Of a stretch of DNA of 20,781 bases, positions 1-10,329 are shown piece after piece (the first letter of the stretch is position 1; every line of letters begins with the position of its first letter). The notes under the pieces are model-generated. The model saw nothing but the letters and a program-made list of their open reading frames with translations, searched no databases and had not been told where the DNA came from. The DNA comes from Coptodactyla brooksi (Eukaryota > Arthropoda > Insecta > Coleoptera > Scarabaeidae): contig JAWQRM010000641.1 in assembly GCA_033557675.1 (NCBI GenBank), positions 1 to 20,781 of the forward strand, read 5' to 3'. The translations under genes were made by a program, and so were the position numbers.

Positions 1-37
1 TACTCTTTAATTATATTTATTTTTATATATATAAATA

Positions 38-42
<5 letters not shown>

Positions 43-101
<59 letters not shown>
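43..101. repeat. (TA)n microsatellite
   Basis: An uninterrupted dinucleotide TA/AT run of nearly 60 bp in AT-rich flanks. It is the longest of several such tracts in the window and is likely length-polymorphic. Confidence 0.97.
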
Positions 102-104
<3 letters not shown>

Positions 105-569
105 CAAGATATGCGTCCCGATCAATTTTTTTTTAATTATTAAATATGCATCGGTATTTTTGGTTCTAATTCTTTTGGTCCATCTCCCTTTACACTTTAT
201 AGGTTGGCGACCTTCCTAAGTTGAATGTTTTCTTCTGTGCACCATGGCTGACCAACTTAGATAGGTTTCACTGCATTCAAAATCTCCAGAACAGACCTCT
301 TCAACTGCTACGTTTGGGTGGGCTTGTGATGTTAGACAGTACCATTTAAAAAGAAACGGTAGAAAATCCGTTTTGTAGTCTTTGAAAGCTTCAGTTAGCA
401 AAAATAAATTAAAAACAGTTATGATTTATATTAGTTTATATTTATCACCTTTACATTCTGCGTAAAAGAGACTGTAGACTAAAAGCCACAATGGCAACTG
501 AAATATTTCACAGTTTTCACCTAAACAAAAGGCAAATTAATCAGTACGTACGATTTATATATTCGATTT

Positions 570-571
<2 letters not shown>
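102..571. other. Unassigned AT-rich flank with an unrecognised minus-strand ORF
   Basis: No recognisable gene. The minus strand of 216-401 is open for 61 codons and less AT-rich than its surroundings, with a Cys/Ser/Trp-containing C-terminus (for example SAMVHRRKHST). I recognise no domain and see no splice structure supporting it, so it could be a transposon or exon remnant or chance. Confidence 0.3.

Positions 572-609
<38 letters not shown>
572..609. repeat. (TA)n microsatellite
   Basis: A second pure TA dinucleotide tract of about 37 bp. A short open frame running through it on the minus strand has a Tyr-Ile repeat tail and is an artefact of the repeat. Confidence 0.96.
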
Positions 610-610
<1 letters not shown>

Positions 611-1836
611 ATATTACTGGTCTTACAGAAGCAAAGTTTAGCCCGAAGTGTAAAGCAAGGTTTGTTCTTTCAAATAAATGGGTATAATTACAAAAATATA
701 TGTTTATAATAGAGATTTCATTGGCAAACATATAGAGCGTATGTATATTTGAATTAGGCATAGCCGACTGTAGAAAATGTAACAGAAATATCTCTTTGAA
801 AATGTGGTACTATATGTTGTGCCAATAAATAAGAACACATTTTAAAAAATATTGTAGAATATACTAAATTCTAAAAACCCACTTGAGCATAAAATAAAAT
901 AGGTTATAAATTTAGAAACTAAGAAAAATACAAATAGGACACCCTACTATTTGTGGCTAAACAATATCTAATAATAATGCAATTATTAGCAAATGGTATT
1001 CCAACGCACGGTACAGGGCTATGAAATTTATGTGCAGATGCACATGTGAGTGAATGGGGTAGTTTAGCAATTATGATGCCTCCATATCAAACTCGAGAGT
1101 AGTTCTTGGAGAACGCCGTCTTAAGCTTATTTTATTATTATTATTATCTTGGGGGAATTGAAAAAGGCAAATCAATTCCTCACGTAATACTGTTGGATCA
1201 AGTGAGAGATGTTACATCCAATAATATAATACAAGCCAAGAATACAATAATATTAGGTGTACAAATAAGTTTCCGCCGTTGAGACTCCACTTCTATTTAC
1301 ATTTTTCTAGAAACATGAAACCAATGTCTCTGAATCAACATAACCTGTATTATAGTTTAACGTTTTGAAAGTTTGGGATTTCGCAGTGACTTAATCAGGA
1401 GCCCTAGAAATCTACAAACACAAAAGAAGCAATGATGTCATCAACATGTGTGCATGTAAGAACCATCTCAGCGATATGTGCACTGAATGTTTATCAGAAT
1501 AAAAATGTTCCTTTTCATATCCTTTGATTTTGTTTGTTCTTTGTCCCATTATTTTATTTCTTCGCTATTTTTACTATTGAGTCTTATATTAGTTAAAAAT
1601 GAACATAGATTTGTTTTTTTACCAAAATGCACTTTATTTTTATGGTTGTTTTAAATTATTTGTCAATAAACACATTAAAAAGTACAATAATGCTTTTTTA
1701 CTTTCACCACCATTAAATGGGTAAACATAAAGCTACAAAATTCATTCTATTCTAGAGTACTAACACAAATAAACCTATTTTCAATGACTATTTTTCAATG
1801 TTTAAAATATTAACTAACCTATTAAAAAAAAAACTT
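610..1836. other. AT-rich noncoding stretch
   Basis: No convincing coding region, RNA gene or transposon protein was found. A short TTA trinucleotide run lies near 1130-1147. Open frames are short and without recognisable motifs. It is probably intron or intergenic DNA and may contain old repeats too diverged to name by eye. Confidence 0.5.
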
Positions 1837-1856
1837 TGGTCTACGATCGTAGACCA
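1837..1856. repeat. 20-bp perfect palindrome
   Basis: The 20 bases tggtctacgatcgtagacca are a perfect inverted repeat with no spacer, at the left edge of a GC-rich segment. It could be a transposon terminal structure or a dimeric protein-binding site. No function is shown by the sequence alone. Confidence 0.85.
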
Positions 1857-2560
1857 CGCGACGTAAGGTAGGCGGGGTATTACTGTACTTCTCACTAAAT
1901 GACGTACGGTGCGCAACAGAACGCCAAGAACTTGTTGGCCCTTTACGACTGACAGATGATGCCCAAATAGGGGAAATCCCCTATAGTACCTCTCTGGTCT
2001 GTTTTCAATACCGGCGTACGTTTATGGAGAAATGACAAGCGCAATATCAGCGAAGCATATCGTCCGTTTGTAGACCAATTGTAACTACAGAACAAAACTC
2101 CGTGTCATGTTAGTGCAACTATTGTTTACGCAGTCACACCAAGCGGATGGGCTGGATAATAATCGAGTTAATTGGACATTGTCCGCTGAATTAGTGGGCA
2201 GCCCGCGCTCACCCCCTCTCAAATCATTCGATCGCGTTGACCGTCGTTTCTCGCTAATTTTACAAGCGTTGGTGCACGTTTGACGTCGTCCTCTGTGACC
2301 GCGGTGAGTCATGCTGGCCAATTAGAGACGATAGGCGAGCGTATGCGATACGTGAACAACACGATTCCGTATTGTTGTCTCGCGTTTACAGCGTTCAGCG
2401 AACCGTCGCAGTTTCGCTGCCAACTACGGAACGGCTACTATTCATTCCCGCTTCGCATGCAAAACAAACTCGCTTAATAATGAATACGGTGCGTGCGAAC
2501 GTTCTTGAAAGCGCGCCAAAAGAGCTTCGTGAAAAAATAATTTTATTAGGGGAAAAATAG
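1838..2560. other. GC- and CpG-rich island of unknown nature
   Basis: This segment contrasts sharply with its AT-rich surroundings: it has many CpG dinucleotides (acgcgacg, gcgcgcc, gaccgtcg and others) between roughly 1838 and 2530. Several overlapping short ORFs occur on both strands but none has a recognisable domain. One plus-strand reading ends at 2560 with MNTVRANVLESAPKELREKI from the ATG at 2480, which could be a short exon or transposase start, without further support. Reading leftward from 1888, the minus strand gives cagtaataccccgcctac, which loosely resembles a pogo/Tigger-type terminus. Alternatives are a promoter CpG region or a GC-rich transposon terminus. I cannot choose between them. 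Confidence 0.4.
1967..1984. repeat. Short inverted repeat within the CpG-rich island
   Basis: The bases ataggggaaatcccctat form 8-bp perfect arms around a central AA. It lies in the CpG-rich segment and may be part of a transposon end or a binding site. Confidence 0.7.
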
Positions 2561-2584
2561 AACTAAAAATCTGTGTTTAGTTCT
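2559..2584. repeat. 9-bp-arm hairpin
   Basis: Arms agaactaaa (2559-2567) and tttagttct (2576-2584) are perfectly complementary with an 8-nt loop. It sits just right of the CpG-rich island. No T-tract follows and no function is claimed. Confidence 0.55.
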
Positions 2585-2863
2585 GTTTTCATCTGTCCAT
2601 CTGTCTTTGACTCCATAAACGAAGAGGTGGATAGTTTTAAAACTCACCATTGTTGTGCCTCAGAACTCCTCAGGTGTGGGGAGGTATAGATGAAAACCTG
2701 AAGACGAAAAGGATTTTGAAGAAATAGTTAGGTTCGCAGTCCCGGCGTAAAACCGCCAAAGTTCGAAATGCCAAAGTCCGAAAAAAATAAATTAAATCAA
2801 GAACTCTGAGAATAAAAGGGAAGTTTCGTAACAACGTACTACGATAATCATAAACACAAAATC

Positions 2864-2866
<3 letters not shown>

Positions 2867-2903
<37 letters not shown>

Positions 2904-2940
2904 GTCGAGAGACTGTAAACATATATATATATATATATAT
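2867..2940. repeat. Two (TA)n microsatellite tracts
   Basis: Pure TA runs at 2867-2902 and 2921-2940 are separated by 18 bp of unique sequence. Open frames of 105-133 codons cross this region on both strands but are low-complexity readings of the repeats, so I do not annotate them as genes. Confidence 0.95.
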
Positions 2941-3042
2941 CCGTCTGAATGTACCCCTCGGACGGTCTCCCTCGGACGGCGACCTTGTATGTACGAACGC
3001 CTCCGGAAACGTACGGAAACGACCAAACCGTTCCCGATACTA

Positions 3043-3994
3043 TAAAAAAAATTTACAAATAAAGTGGCCAAAAGAAAATCTACGAAATTATTTTCAGGTT
3101 GCTAAGATGGCAGCTGGAGGCGTGACCTCCATTTTGAATTTAAAAATGTGTCTTTCTGGAAATTTCGCCCTATTAAGATAACAAAAAAATATATGCTTTT
3201 TAAAGCTGAGATAAATTGTTTTGTTAAACACTTTTTCCTTATCTCTAAAAATAAAGTGGTGGGGGGGTATTCAAATGTTTGTATAAATAATCACTTGTAA
3301 CTTCAAAATGATTGAAAGTATTTCAACAAACTTGGCATCGTCGAAAGGAGCTTTTCTTGGGCAACAAAAGCTACCTTATTTGTGGTGATTGTAAATTAGA
3401 TGCAAAGTTTAAAAATGCCTTTTAAGAATGCCTTTTAAGTTTAAGAATGTCTTCAAAATGCGGCTAATAGTTACCTATATAGTTAATATGCGCCTAAGCA
3501 TGAATTGTAGGTAGGCAAAACACTTCTGTCTATGTTACTTTGGTTGTATAACCAGTAAGCAACTTAGCAAAATCCCTTGAATTTTCTCTGTAAATCTTTT
3601 TCACCGATATTTTATGTTAGGAATAAGATATCGAGGCGCGGTTTTAACTAGCTTACTGGGGCATCATTTTGCTATTTTTTCATGGAAACAAAGTTATACG
3701 TTCAAAAGTTCAGTCGTAATATCGATAAATGCCCTCTAGTGACGACCTGCCAAATTACAATCATCACAAATAAGGTAACTTTTGTTACCCAAGCAAACTT
3801 CTTAACAAGACAGATTCCAATTTATCTCACCTTTAAAAAGCATATACTTTGTTGTTCTCTTAATAGGGAGAAATTTTGAGAAATACCACATTTTTAAATT
3901 CAAAATCGAGGTTACGCCCCCTAGCGGCCATCTTAGCAACCTGAAAATAATTTCCTAGATTTTCTTTTGGCCACTTTAGGTGTAAATTTTTTTA
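3043..3994. mobile_element. Foldback / long-inverted-repeat DNA element
   Basis: The outer arms 3043-3217 and 3818-3994 are imperfect inverted copies of each other, about 175 bp long and mostly matching by eye. The shared core includes gtggccaaaagaaaatcta and ttttcaggttgctaagatgg. A second inverted block pairs 3355-3398 with 3751-3792 (sharing ccttatttgtg and gattgtaa). Arm 1 carries roughly 140 bp between its two blocks that arm 2 lacks. No transposase lies in the central loop (about 3400-3750). Just outside arm 2, gccaccctgtac (4051-4062) resembles termini common in insect repeats. This looks like a non-autonomous foldback transposon or a head-to-head insertion of one repeat. The family is not identified. 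Confidence 0.75.
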
Positions 3995-4162
3995 CCGCAA
4001 ATCTCTACAATGATTAGTTTCCTAGATCCAGTACCTTGCACGCTTATTTGGCCACCCTGTACAATTTTTGTGAAATCCTTATTGTAACCAGATTATATAA
4101 TAATTAGCTTGTACGTAAAGTATTGCTTTAATCAGTCTAATGTGGCGGTCTAGAAACGATTT

Positions 4163-4184
4163 ACAGACGGACAGACAGACAGAC
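4163..4184. repeat. Short (ACAG)n tetranucleotide tract
   Basis: A cagacggacagacagac-type run lies directly upstream of the Penelope-like element. Such tracts often accompany insect retroelement or repeat boundaries. No function is inferred. Confidence 0.7.
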
Positions 4185-4289
4185 CTACCACCAAAAGTAG
4201 CATAGATACTCTACAGAAAGCCTAATTCGTCAAGGTCTCGACATCGATTTTTTTTTACGAATATAATACTTTCTCTTAAGAGAAACTAA

Positions 4290-5760
4290 AAATGGATTGG
4301 AATTTAAATGACCAAAATAAAGTTAATTATAATGGGGGTCACAATAAGATAATACGGGATCTAAAAAACAAAAACTGTATTTAAAAGCGGATAGAGGGAA
4401 CGCGGTCGTTATTATGGATAAAACAGACTACACCAACAAAATGAATAAACTCCATATGTAGATATTAATCGCAATCCATTAAATAAAGTTATTAAACAAA
4501 CAAAAAGTACGGTGAGTACATGTAATTTGCTTTTAGATAAAGCAGATAAATTTAAACTTAATAATTCTAACTCAACATTACGAAGAATTTACGGTCTTTC
4601 TAAAATTCATAAACCTGGCAAAAATTTGCGCCCCATCGTGTCGGATATTACCTCCTCAACTTATTCTATTTCTAAATGGCTTAACCGAAAATTTAATAAC
4701 CTAGAAACTAAACCGGAATCGTTTGAAGTTAAAAACACTATTGACTTTATAAACAAAATTAAAGATACTAAACTTAAAGACACAGAGATATTAATTTCAT
4801 TTGACGTAACAGCGCTTTTTACGAATATCCCAATTAAAGAAATTTTAATTATTCTTAAAAATGTTTTAATAAAAATAAAATTCAAAGAGATCTATGAATA
4901 TATTATACTTACTAAAATATGCATGGATTTAAATTACTTCCGATTTAACGGTAAATTCTTTAAACAGGGGTTTGAAAAAATTTTAGGGGGTTTCATGGGT
5001 TACTTTGAAACCAACTTAAAATAAAACCTTAACATTTTCCTAAAGCTTGGGTTAGGTATGTAGATGACGTTTCCGCGATTTTTCATACTGATAAGAGTAA
5101 CATTCAAGAATTTATTAAAAAAGTGGGGAAATTAGCTTTCTTTGATACTTTAATAATTAAAAAAGATAATAAACTGGAATTCGAGATTTTTCGGAAAGAA
5201 ACTAATACAAAACGATTTATAACTTCATACTGTAATCATCATTTCCACACAAAATAGCGACATTTAGTAATATGATAGATCGGTTACTAAACGTTCCACT
5301 AAACAAAATTAGGTATAATAAAGAACTTAAATATATTGAAGAGTTAGCTATAAATAACGGGTTTAATAAAAATATAACACAACATTAAAAAAAAGAAATT
5401 TAAAATCGACTTACATAAACACACTACTCTTGAAGCAGCACCTAAAGAAGAACCTAAACAGTTCATTAAACTCCCCTATGATAAAACTACTAAAGGATTA
5501 AACTACAAAAGATAGAATAGACAAATTCGGGATTTATAAAATAAGTCTCACTAAAAGTTACATCGGGCAAACGTGTAGATCTCTTAAAATTAGGTATAAA
5601 AAGCACTTAAATCATATTAAAAATTATAAATCAGAGAAATCCAATGTGGCTGCCCACATGATTACTTCTAACCGCAGGATAAATGATAAAATAGAATTGA
5701 TTAAATAAGTTAATTCATATAATCAACTTGACGCAGCGGAAAGCCTAGAAATTTTTTAAA
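4290..5760 (+). pseudogene. Penelope-like retroelement (RT + GIY-YIG endonuclease), inactivated
   Basis: Pieces of one Penelope-like polyprotein occur in order but in different frames. Near 4383 is LKADRGNAVVIMDKTDY, an N-terminal RT motif of the family. The longest intact stretch (4512-5024, starting at GTG rather than ATG) holds YGLSKIHKPGKNLRPIVSD and then SFDVTALFTNIP, RT motifs including the first catalytic Asp. After a frameshift, RYVDDVSAIFHTDKS (5054 onward) is the catalytic motif with its two Asp. KIATFSNMIDRLLN follows in another frame, with LAINNGFNKNI downstream. The endonuclease remnant GIYKISLTKSYIGQTCRSLK starts at 5529 and continues with an RYKKHLNHIK-like segment. Active elements copy RNA and insert by target priming using this nuclease. 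Only seven residues separate GIY from YIG, fewer than the 10-11 usual for the superfamily, suggesting a small deletion. Several frameshifts and stops mean it is dead. Terminal repeats were not identified. Confidence 0.9.
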
Positions 5761-6234
5761 AACAAATAAATATTTAATAACGGCCCTTACCCTATACCTG
5801 CCTCCATCCTTTTTGACCTGATAAACCGAACTCAACCATATGTTCAGTTTTAAAACATTAGTGTTGCGGTTGAGGTATTTGTTAGTTCTAGTGACTACGA
5901 GACCGCAGATCTCCGTGTTTTCTAAGAAGAGACGGATGATCATCGATCTATATTTTTAGGAATGATTCAATATACAATGTAAACTGTATCGTGCGTTAAA
6001 AAAATTCCATTTGCAGTTGGCGGTGATTTTCAAATGTACATGCGGAACTTACTGACATTTGCGAATATCAGAAATAAAATGTAACCTACAAAAATACACA
6101 CAGTTTTTATTTGTATTGTTTATTTCACGATGAAAATTATTGGAGTTCATAACAAGTGGTGGAAATGAGCACTTGTTACGAATCCGATGTGCACTTTTTT
6201 TTTCAATTAGTCTCTATGAAAATGATCTATACAG
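5761..6234. other. Noncoding spacer between Penelope-like and mariner-like elements
   Basis: No gene is recognised. The first part may be the 3' end of the Penelope-like element. A minus-strand open frame at 5710-5943 overlaps the element's end and shows no domain. Confidence 0.45.
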
Positions 6235-6236
6235 TA

Positions 6237-7274
6237 TGACAATTGAATAACGAGAATTTTTAGATATACAAAAAACACACATTGAATTATGTTTAAAAAT
6301 TTCTCTTTTATTCAAAATAGGGCCTTTAGTACCTGCGTCACAGCTGCTTGAATGGCTGAAACATCATCATAAAAAAATTCGTTCATCGCAATTTTCATTT
6401 TCAATTACACAAATATTTTTTTAGTTAAAAATTCACGAACTTTTAACGTCTTATGTGGTGGTGGATTATCATGCAATAAAATAGCTGGATATTCAGGCCT
6501 AACACGTACAATATTATACCACAAATGATGTAAAACTGCTAAAAATATTTTCCATTGACATTGTTTTACCTTGTGGAATAAACTCTTTGTGGCAATCTCT
6601 TTTGAAACATAAAAAGTAATCAACATTGTGTTGATTCGTAACTTCTAAAAACGCATTATTTTTGGTTTTGGCTCGCCCTACGACTTCCATTCTGCAGATT
6701 GACGCTTAGTTTCTGAATCACATTTGAGGCACCACGTTTCATCACCAGTTATGATCGAATTAAGAAAATCTGGATCATTTTCAGCAGTTTTAATGAGGTC
6801 TATACAATGCTCTACACGAGCAATTTTTGGTCGTCATTTAAAGCATGTTGAATAACACGTGCACAAACCTTTCTTTCTCCCAAATCTTGAGTCAAAATTT
6901 GACGTAAACAGTTTCTCCTATTTGTTTTTAATTCTTCATCCAATATTCTCACAATAAAATTTGTGAGACAGCAATAATTTCACGGATTTTTTCTACCCCT
7001 TTCAGCACGATTTTTACTTTCTGGACGACCAGGTCTTTCATCATCATTTAAATCTTCGCGATCATTTTTAAAACGGTTGAACCACCCATAAACCATCAAT
7101 TACCATTTTTTCATCAATTTGTAAGTCTCAGTAGATTTTATTCCCAGTTTAAAACAAAATTTGCTCTTTGTCTTTTTAAATTTTTTGCTTTTTAATTTTT
7201 TTCAACACTTCGGTAGATGGCGCTATGTGTTATGCGCTATGGTTTAAATTAAAACTCTCGTTATTTAATTGTCA
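6237..7274 (-). mobile_element. Mariner-like DNA transposon, internally deleted
   Basis: Both ends carry matching terminal inverted repeats: 6237-6260 reads tgacaattgaataacgagaa and onward, and the reverse complement of 7251-7274 matches it at 22 of 24 positions. The left flank is TA, the usual target duplication; the right flank is CA, consistent with one decayed base. Between them, read leftward on the minus strand, lie a broken transposase and its untranslated ends. At about 1.04 kb it is shorter than a typical mariner (about 1.3 kb), in keeping with the internal loss described for its transposase. Confidence 0.9.
6310..7180 (-). pseudogene. Mariner-like transposase pseudogene
   Basis: A cut-and-paste transposase of the IS630-Tc1-mariner superfamily in several frames. 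In order on the minus strand: a linker region with DREDLNDDERPGRPESK (around 7030-7075), an HTH-like RQILTQDLGERKVCARVIQ, and ITGDETWCLKCDSETKRQSA (6700-6750) with the first catalytic Asp. Next come VRPEYPAILLHDNPPPHKTL (6440-6520), with the second Asp in HDN, and a C-terminal YDDVSAIQAAVTQVLKALF (6310-6370). The segment that should hold the third Asp (typically SPDLAP-D) is absent, apparently deleted just after VREFLTKK. Stops and frameshifts are also present. It cannot encode an active enzyme. Subfamily (DD34D or other) cannot be assigned without the third Asp. Confidence 0.88.
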
Positions 7275-7439
7275 CACATGCACATTCTTAGAAAATAAAT
7301 TTAAGCTTGCAAGGCTGGTAGTAAATCTTCTGTTTCTAGGCAGGTAACTCGTTTTGTAACTTGTACAATAACAGGCCAGTCAACAGAACTTATTGCTACT
7401 GGCGGGGTAATGACAACCTGGTACAGCTTTAGCATTTAT

Positions 7440-7965
7440 ACTAAAATGAATTTATGCCTGGCGTATTTTTGGCATTTTCTTCAAACTCAAAAGAAATTTC
7501 GAACCAAAGAAAATTTCTCACTTGGTTTGAACAACAATAATTGAAAAATTTAAAAGAACCCTCTGTTATTGTTATGGATAATGCCAGTTATCACAGTAGA
7601 TTAGAGGATAAAGCACCTAACACCGGTTGGAAGAAAAAAGAAATTCAGACATGGCTACTGCATCATCAAGTACCATTTGATTATACAGTTTTAAAATTAC
7701 CAGTGCTTGAGCTAGTGCAACTACATAAACCACCCAAAAACGTATATTGCCGATACGCTTGCTCAGGGGTATGGTCATAGTGTACTTAGACTACCTCCTT
7801 ACGTATGGTGTGGACAAAGCATTGACTATGTCCTGAAATATGGTCGAATACAATTAAACGCAGTAATAAAATAATTGAAGATTTGTGGGAAAGGGAAGTC
7901 CACATTGATTATGCAGATACAGCAGTAGTAATTATAAATTTAGGAGAAGAGTCAGACAACAGTTG
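7440..7965 (+). pseudogene. DDE (IS630/Tc1-type) transposase relic
   Basis: Plus-strand fragments of one DDE endonuclease domain. YTKMN (about 7438) and FLTWFEQQ (about 7519) precede an in-frame TAA. Then comes LKNLKEPSVIVMDNASYHSR (about 7541-7600), where VMDNASYHS holds a catalytic Asp typical of DDE_3 transposases common in arthropods. The frame continues through WKKKEIQTWL, VPFDYTVLKLPVLEL and VQLHKPPK. A frameshift near 7735 leads to KTYIADTLAQGYGHSVLRLP, matching the family's GHSVLRLPPYH region, but the expected LNPIE with the last acidic residue is scrambled. A C-terminal acidic tail, REVHIDYADTAVVIINLGEE, is read from 7895 in yet another frame. The expected full protein is much longer, and no terminal repeats were found. 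Confidence 0.8.
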
Positions 7966-9189
7966 TGATACCAAAGTAACTGTGCATGTGGCATTGTTTT
8001 TCATTAGTAACATAACTGTCTTAACTAAGCCAACAATCATCGAAGGGCATGACATCTGTTTACTCTCCGAATATAAACTGATATCATCACTGCTTGATGA
8101 TATGTATGACATGTATTTATCCAGGAAAAAATGAAGTATTAATTCTTTTATTATTATTAAGTCTTTTTAAAGTTGTTTTTATTTTTTTATCGCAGAATAG
8201 CATAATGTATTTAAAGGTAAGAGTATAGTAAGGTAAGATTCTTCATTTGATATTTATCTATTTTGTGATCCGATGAGTGCTAGTTTTCCCTTTAGACAGA
8301 TTAAAGGGAAAGTTAGTATACATCAATCTGTGAGATGGAGAAAGAATAAGAACAAACCATAAACATTGTTTCTATAATTACACCGATATTGTGTAATACT
8401 ACGAATTATGAGCTAAGTTCATAGCTGCATAGAATTGTCAGACTTGACAATTCTATATTTTTAATTAAAAATGCTTTCTTAAAAAAACGAAAGTGGTTTG
8501 TGAACGTATTCAAATCAAAATATTAATGAGGAGTTATAATTTTTCAGCCACCAGTGGCACTGTTTAATTTTACCCTTTGATATCTTTAATTTTATACTTT
8601 TTTAGATCATGAGAAGTACCTTATTAAATGAATGTAGGCAACCAGTTACTCGTAATTTATATGTGTAGTTTTACGTCGACCCTAGTATATTTAGTTAAAT
8701 ACCTCCTCTTGCTTTGCAGATACAAAATAAGAGAAAAGGGGTAATTTACACATTCTCAAACACACTTTGTTTATTCACCAGTATTACTTTTGTCCTCTTC
8801 AGAACTGCTTAGGCACTACTTTTACTAGTAATTGAATAATTTCGGAACAAATTTTGCAGCCACAGTCTCACACCCAAAACCTCCGAAGAATTATGATATT
8901 TGGAGATCACCACTTCTTTATTTTCAAGCACCAACGTAAATAATATGTAGCAAATCATAATCCACAAATGTCAAAGGCAGACTTGTCAACGTCTGTATTC
9001 AGGTTTGGACCACGTTTCTATTTTAACGAATGAGCACAGTTTGTGTATAGCATCTAAAAATATAAAAATTCATAAGATCTATGAATAAAAGCAACGAAAA
9101 ACTTTAATACGACTAACAACAAATATACAACAAAAAGGACAGAGCTGCAAAAACTATTTTTTTTTACTTCAAATGAAACACAAGTATCT
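7966..9189. other. Noncoding AT-rich stretch
   Basis: No recognised gene or transposase motif apart from the 3' flank of the preceding DDE relic. A perfect 12-bp-arm hairpin lies at 8429-8456. Open frames here are short or readings of the opposite strand. Confidence 0.45.
8429..8456. repeat. Perfect 12-bp-arm hairpin
   Basis: Arms atagaattgtca (8429-8440) and tgacaattctat (8445-8456) flank a 4-nt loop gact. It could be a small foldback repeat or chance in AT-rich DNA. No T-run follows that would suggest a terminator. Confidence 0.7.
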
Positions 9190-9600
9190 TCAATATCGAG
9201 AACATACTTATCACGTATAATGTTTACTTTCGCTATGAATGCTGAAAATTGAATTTCCCTCCAAATCCCTAGGATTTAGAACGCCTCGCTCTGTAAGCAT
9301 GCTCTGTGTTTTTATAATTAGTTTTGGTGCTTCGCGTAGGAACTGTTAAATTATTTCTTGGCGTTTACGTTTCAAGATTAAGGAGTAGCAAGGTGCATTA
9401 TTCATTACCATGACAGATCTTGCAGGCAGTGACTAATTCAACTTTCTAAACCTTGAACCGCGTTAAAATTTTGATTTTTAAACAACCTCAAAAAATGCGG
9501 AACTAATGTCCTTGTGGTAATTAGAAGCAGAACAACTTGCTCTGCTCTGATAAAAGTCTACCACAATGTCAAATTATAACTCATTTTGCACTGTCCTGCA
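9190..9600 (-). pseudogene. DDE transposase relic, inverted copy A
   Basis: On the minus strand, reading leftward from about 9580, fragments read SRASCSASNYHKDISSAFFE, then after a frameshift KNQNFNAVQ, then LPARSVMVMNNAPCYSLIL (about 9380-9420), followed by FLREAPKLIIKTQS. The MVMNNAPCYS block corresponds to the VMDNAPYHS motif of DDE_3-type transposases, with Asp replaced by Asn. Stops and frameshifts interrupt the reading. The same sequence family recurs on the plus strand at 10330-10645, nearly 1 kb away in opposite orientation. The family assignment rests on this one motif and the FFErWF context. Confidence 0.65.
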
Positions 9601-10329
9601 TCACGTCTTTGTTTCTTGTTGTCATAAGTATCACAATTTCTTATCTCAATTTGTCGTTCATTACATCTGACGATATCCCTGGGTCTGTATATATTTCCAG
9701 TATTATTTCTGAAATGCATATGGTCCTGGTGTATGGGTATTCATAGATTCTTCAGATGAAGATAGAATGTCTGTAACAGCACTTTCAGCTTCACTTTCAT
9801 TTTCTGTTACGGTATTTTGCTCCAGATCTAATTTGTCTTTTATCAGACATGATTAGTGAATTAGTAGATTCACTGATGACACACTCAAAATGGTTAAACA
9901 ATGCCACTTTTCTTGTATTAGACGAAAAACATTCGGAATACACTTGGAATTCCTGCATATACACCGGTAAAAATACAGATTATGTAATGACAAAGTGTTG
10001 CTTCTAGAAAGGTTTGTATTAGTTTCCAAATTTCTACACTTTGAATGCCTATTGCTATTGAAAGGACGATAGTCTTGGTAGGAGGTACTTCTCTCCCACC
10101 TGTTCCTGATTCTGTGGGTATAGAAATGAAGGAAACTATACATATATAGAATGTACAAGGGGCACCTTTTCTAACTGCCACAATCTTATAAAAATATCTA
10201 CATGTCAAAGAGTTCAGTTTCAAACTACTAAATAAATGAATTATCCACAATAGAAACAGCACGATCAAAAGAAATTGAGATGAAATTACATTGCTATTAC
10301 TATTGAGATGTGCATGATGCGCATGATAA
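9601..10329. other. Spacer between two inverted DDE relics
   Basis: No recognisable gene. The minus strand near 9740-9810 can be read as a Ser/Glu-rich fragment (ESAVTDILSSSEES) reminiscent of an acidic linker in some transposase genes, but it is interrupted. Open frames of 101 and 148 codons on the minus strand at 9853-10364 overlap each other and show no domain. Confidence 0.4.

Noticed and set aside
2670..3181. Open frames of 133 (-) and 105 (+) codons across the TA-repeat region
   Set aside because: Both depend on translating (TA)n as Tyr-Ile repeats, overlap each other on opposite strands and contain no domain.
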